64,000 nucleotides of DNA from assembly GCA_031841125.1 (NCBI GenBank), contig JAJSSI010000018.1, positions 1 through 64,000 of the forward strand, in the 5' to 3' direction. Both the position numbers and the translations under genes were made by a program. This document shows positions 61,318 to 64,000 of this stretch, piece after piece. Under the pieces are notes generated by a model that saw only the letters and a program-made list of their open reading frames with translations, was not told the DNA's origin and made no database searches. The DNA comes from Acanthococcus lagerstroemiae (lineage: Eukaryota; Arthropoda; Insecta; Hemiptera; Eriococcidae). The first letter of the stretch is position 1; each line of letters starts with the position of its first letter.

Positions 61318-62805
61318 ATGGATTCTTTTATTTTGTATCAAAATCAAAAAATAGAAATCAAAGATAATAAGTACAATATGAAAGATATCTTTAAAATATT
61401 AAATTATGAAAACTATGAAGATTATTTTAAAACTAAAGATATTATTTACTATTCTCTTTCTGAGATAAAAAATGATTTCATGGAAGAACAAGAAGATATA
61501 GAATTAATCAATTATCTTGAATTGTATAGCAAAGAATTAAATATATTTGATTTTATGAAAATTAAAAATTATACAATATATAATAATGAAATATTCAAAG
61601 AACTTTGGTTACAATTATATAACAAAAAAGAAATACTAATCACTCCTAATTTACTTAATTTTATTAATATTTATAATGAAAAAAACGCGGTCACTTTTAG
61701 TGACCACGTTTTTAAATATGAAAAAAAGCTATTTATTAAGTTTTTAAATGAAAATGAAATAGATTTTGAACAAATCGAATATAAAGATTTAAGATGCAAT
61801 AACTATAATTATATTTTAAATGATATCAAAAATTCAGATAAAAGAACAATTCATTCAAAGAAATATATTTTGCTTACAATAGATAATTTTAAACAAGTTG
61901 CAATGATTAAATCTAAACATGTTAGATTATATTATATTGAAATAGAAAAAATTTTATCTTTATATTTTGATTATATTTCAAAATTTAATATTCAAAAAGG
62001 AATTCAATTATCTTTCTCTTTACAAAATAAATTAACAATCAAAGATCAAGAATTATTAATCAGAGATCAAAAAATATCAATTAGAGATCAAGAATTAATC
62101 AAAGCTAATAAAAAAGCAAAAAGAATTAATCAATTCATGAATAACATCACAATAAAATCTAATAAACTAGAATGGATTTATATATCTTCGAATGATAATT
62201 ACCAAAAAGATAAAATATATAAAATTGGATCAACCGAAAGATTACATAAAAGAATTAGTAATTATCAAACCGGTCATCCTGATGATTATTATTATATTTA
62301 TGTTAAAAAATGTTATAATTCAAAAGATCTAGATCATCATATAAAAACTTTGCTTAGATCATTTCAATACAAAAAGAATAATGAACTTTATTGTGGAATC
62401 AATATTGATGATCTTATTGATATTGTTAATTTTATTATTGATAATTATGATAAAAGTTTAGAATATTTATATGATTTTATTAAAACTAAATTAGAAAATA
62501 GTTTATCTAAAGATCCTATTATAATGAAAGCTTTAGATATTACTTCAATTTCATATGTTATAAATGATCAAGTTGAAACAATTAATATAGAAGAAGAAAA
62601 TAGAGCATTGGTTAAAGAACAATTATTTAAAATCTTAGAAAATATTGATAATAATAAAAAAATAGAAAAAAAAGAATTATTAAATGATTTAAATATTAAT
62701 ATGAATAAAAACGATCTTTGGAAATATATTAAAGATATTCTTGATTGGAAAAACAGTAAGACCGTTTTAAATTATAATAATAAAAACTTTTATATTAGAT
62801 TTTAA
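61318..62805 (+). CDS. MSV199-T5orf172 protein, paralogue 3 (right copy)
   Basis: The protein is identical to the 495-residue gene at 15,263-16,750. The 31-bp palindrome is at 61,682-61,712, and the TTTGAAATTATAATA box precedes the start. Confidence 0.87.
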   Translation: MDSFILYQNQKIEIKDNKYNMKDIFKILNYENYEDYFKTKDIIYYSLSEIKNDFMEEQEDIELINYLELYSKELNIFDFMKIKNYTIYNNEIFKELWLQLYNKKEILITPNLLNFINIYNEKNAVTFSDHVFKYEKKLFIKFLNENEIDFEQIEYKDLRCNNYNYILNDIKNSDKRTIHSKKYILLTIDNFKQVAMIKSKHVRLYYIEIEKILSLYFDYISKFNIQKGIQLSFSLQNKLTIKDQELLIRDQKISIRDQELIKANKKAKRINQFMNNITIKSNKLEWIYISSNDNYQKDKIYKIGSTERLHKRISNYQTGHPDDYYYIYVKKCYNSKDLDHHIKTLLRSFQYKKNNELYCGINIDDLIDIVNFIIDNYDKSLEYLYDFIKTKLENSLSKDPIIMKALDITSISYVINDQVETINIEEENRALVKEQLFKILENIDNNKKIEKKELLNDLNINMNKNDLWKYIKDILDWKNSKTVLNYNNKNFYIRF

Positions 62806-62954
62806 AAAATAAAGATAATTAATTTATTAATTGTAATAATCTGAAATTATTTCAACAGGATTAATCATAAAAAGAATTTTTAAATTTTTTATTTTTCAAT
62901 CATAAAGATATGCTTGAATAGAATTTTATTATTTTTTTATTTTTCTTTATTTTT

Positions 62955-63310
62955 GAAAACAAATATTTTATAATTTCTTGAGCCGTTTTTACATACAGTC
63001 TCATGATTAAAGATTTAAAATTACAGTTAATAAAATATAAAATTCAAGTTTTCTGAACAAGATTATTAGGAGATATATTTTTAATCTCATTGAATATATG
63101 TTTAAAATTAATGGATTGTTATATTTGATTTCTATGTATTTAATATTATTGTTTTGTAAAATGATCAATAGATTACTTTTATTTTTTTTATTTTTTTCAG
63201 GGCCTATGGCCATAGGCCCTGTTCCATAATGGATGAAATTCAAAATATCACTGGTAATCAAGTTACCTTTCATTCAAATAAAGGATCCAATATAAAAATC
63301 ACAGATTATC
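62955..63310 (-). pseudogene. Decayed type B MSV199 fragment (right)
   Basis: Mirror of 14,760-15,110. ITSDILNFIHYG is readable from a frame opening at 63,273, followed by the perfect palindrome (63,198-63,221) and shifted frames. The upstream part differs from the left copy, so this end of the arm is diverged. Confidence 0.7.
63198..63221. repeat. Perfect 24-bp GC-rich palindrome (right)
   Basis: Same sequence as 14,847-14,870, conserved although the surrounding remnant has decayed and diverged. Confidence 0.95.
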
Positions 63311-63413
63311 ATTTTTTTTATTTTCAGAAAGTTTTGATTAAAAAAGATTATAAAAAAAATATTATCTGAAGTTTCTCAATCAATCATAAAATAATTTTTA
63401 AAAAATAATTCAA

Positions 63414-64000
63414 TTAATTATTTTTATCAAGCAAATCATCTATTAAAATATTTTTATAAAAAGAAGAATAATTATTTTCTTTTATTTTTTTATTTGAAAT
63501 AAAAATAACAATAATTTCTTTTCTCAAAGTTTTTTCTAATAAACTAATTTTTCTTACTAATTTAGAATTATATTCTTTATCTATGTAAAAACAATTATCA
63601 TTAAATTTACATTCTATTATGTAATTTTCTCTTTTAGTTTCTAATAAAAGATCAATTTGTATTTTATAATCTTTTGATTCTAAGATAAAAGGATAAAAAA
63701 TATTTAATATTCTAATATTTAATTTTTTTTCTAAGGATTTAATATTTTTATAAATTATATTTTCAAAGCTTAAACCTCTCCATGAATAAAAATTTGGAGT
63801 ATCAATTATATCATACCATGATTTTTTATCTTTCCAATAAATATAAAAATTAATAAACTCATGATTTATTCTGTAACAATTTTTTTTTTCTTTATTAAAA
63901 TATGGTTTAGTGATAGATAAAATTTCACAATTTAATAAATATTTAATTTGTTCTAATACTTGATTAGATTTTGTTTTTAATTTATCTTTTATTTCTGTAA
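63414..64000 (-). CDS. AAA+ ATPase, C-terminal part, cut by window edge
   Basis: Mirror of the last 195 codons of 13,286-14,653, with the IQIDLLLE and IIECKF segments of the PD-(D/E)XK-like tail. The C-terminus differs (DDLLDKNN versus DDLFDKHN). The N-terminal ATPase part is beyond the window, so whether this copy is intact is unknown. Confidence 0.8.
   Translation of the reverse strand, partial: TEIKDKLKTKSNQVLEQIKYLLNCEILSITKPYFNKEKKNCYRINHEFINFYIYWKDKKSWYDIIDTPNFYSWRGLSFENIIYKNIKSLEKKLNIRILNIFYPFILESKDYKIQIDLLLETKRENYIIECKFNDNCFYIDKEYNSKLVRKISLLEKTLRKEIIVIFISNKKIKENNYSSFYKNILIDDLLDKNN

Larger units (their letters stand above)
39086..64000. repeat. Right arm of giant inverted repeat
   Basis: Reverse complement of 14,067-38,940 with scattered differences; see the left arm. 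It continues past the end of the window inside the ATPase gene. Confidence 0.95.

Noticed and set aside
14067..64000. Inverted repeat as a simple fold-back read artefact
   Set aside because: Arm differences include a swapped protein domain, a 32-bp deletion and different repeat counts, which a single folded read would not give; joining of two haplotypes by assembly is still possible.

Overview
The window is extremely A+T-rich DNA (visibly well over three quarters A+T, with GC-rich spots standing out as isolated islands). It contains no tRNA, rRNA or cellular housekeeping gene that I can see. The recognisable families are MSV199 + T5orf172 (GIY-YIG-like) proteins, BRO-N proteins, poxvirus D5/phage P4-type SF3 helicases and one bacterial-type AAA+ ATPase with a PD-(D/E)XK-like tail. 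MSV199, BRO-N, T5orf172 and D5-like proteins are characteristic of large nucleocytoplasmic DNA viruses (Mimivirus-like, entomopoxvirus-like and relatives). The best reading is an accessory or terminal region of such a virus, or a virus-derived island. No core viral gene (polymerase, capsid, packaging ATPase) is present, so the lineage stays open.

Layout. Positions 1 to about 14.06 kb form the left part, whose mirror partner would lie outside the window. It holds two small T5orf172-like genes, three BRO-N genes, two MSV199-T5orf172 genes, an 85-bp hairpin tandem array, two small hypothetical genes and the start of the ATPase. From about 14,067 to 64,000 the DNA is one huge imperfect inverted repeat: the arm 14,067-38,940 is mirrored by 39,086-64,000 around a 145-bp unique spacer. 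Each arm carries, from outside to centre: the ATPase; MSV199 genes and remnants; a divergent pair of an MSV199 gene and an LRR-like gene; a secreted protein with an HNH-like motif; an intact D5-like helicase; a broken helicase; a helicase tail; two more MSV199-type genes; and three silent MSV199 fragments beside the spacer. Gaps are packed with minisatellites built around the palindrome TCTTCGAAGA.

How it fits together. The dominant element is one diversified family: a conserved N-terminal block, an exchangeable central MSV199 domain, a coiled coil with short repeats, a T5orf172 nuclease-like domain and a winged-helix-like C-terminus. Three observations suggest a recombination-driven diversification system. 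First, several members carry a short palindrome, usually GC-rich and different in each gene, inside the reading frame at nearly the same place (codons about 117-130). Second, the mirror-image alleles at 36,061-37,551 and 40,477-41,991 keep nearly the same ends but have different central domains. Third, silent fragments beside the spacer resemble both of those central versions and that of a third gene. This is inference from reading the sequence; alignments and population or read data would be needed to establish it.

The arms are not perfect copies. Several outer genes are identical at the protein level, while inner parts carry substitutions, indels (including a 32-bp deletion) and the cassette exchange, so the structure is not simply one read folded back on itself. 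Older inactivating mutations (helicase nonsense and frameshift, an MSV199 frameshift) are shared by both arms and therefore predate the duplication or have been homogenised.
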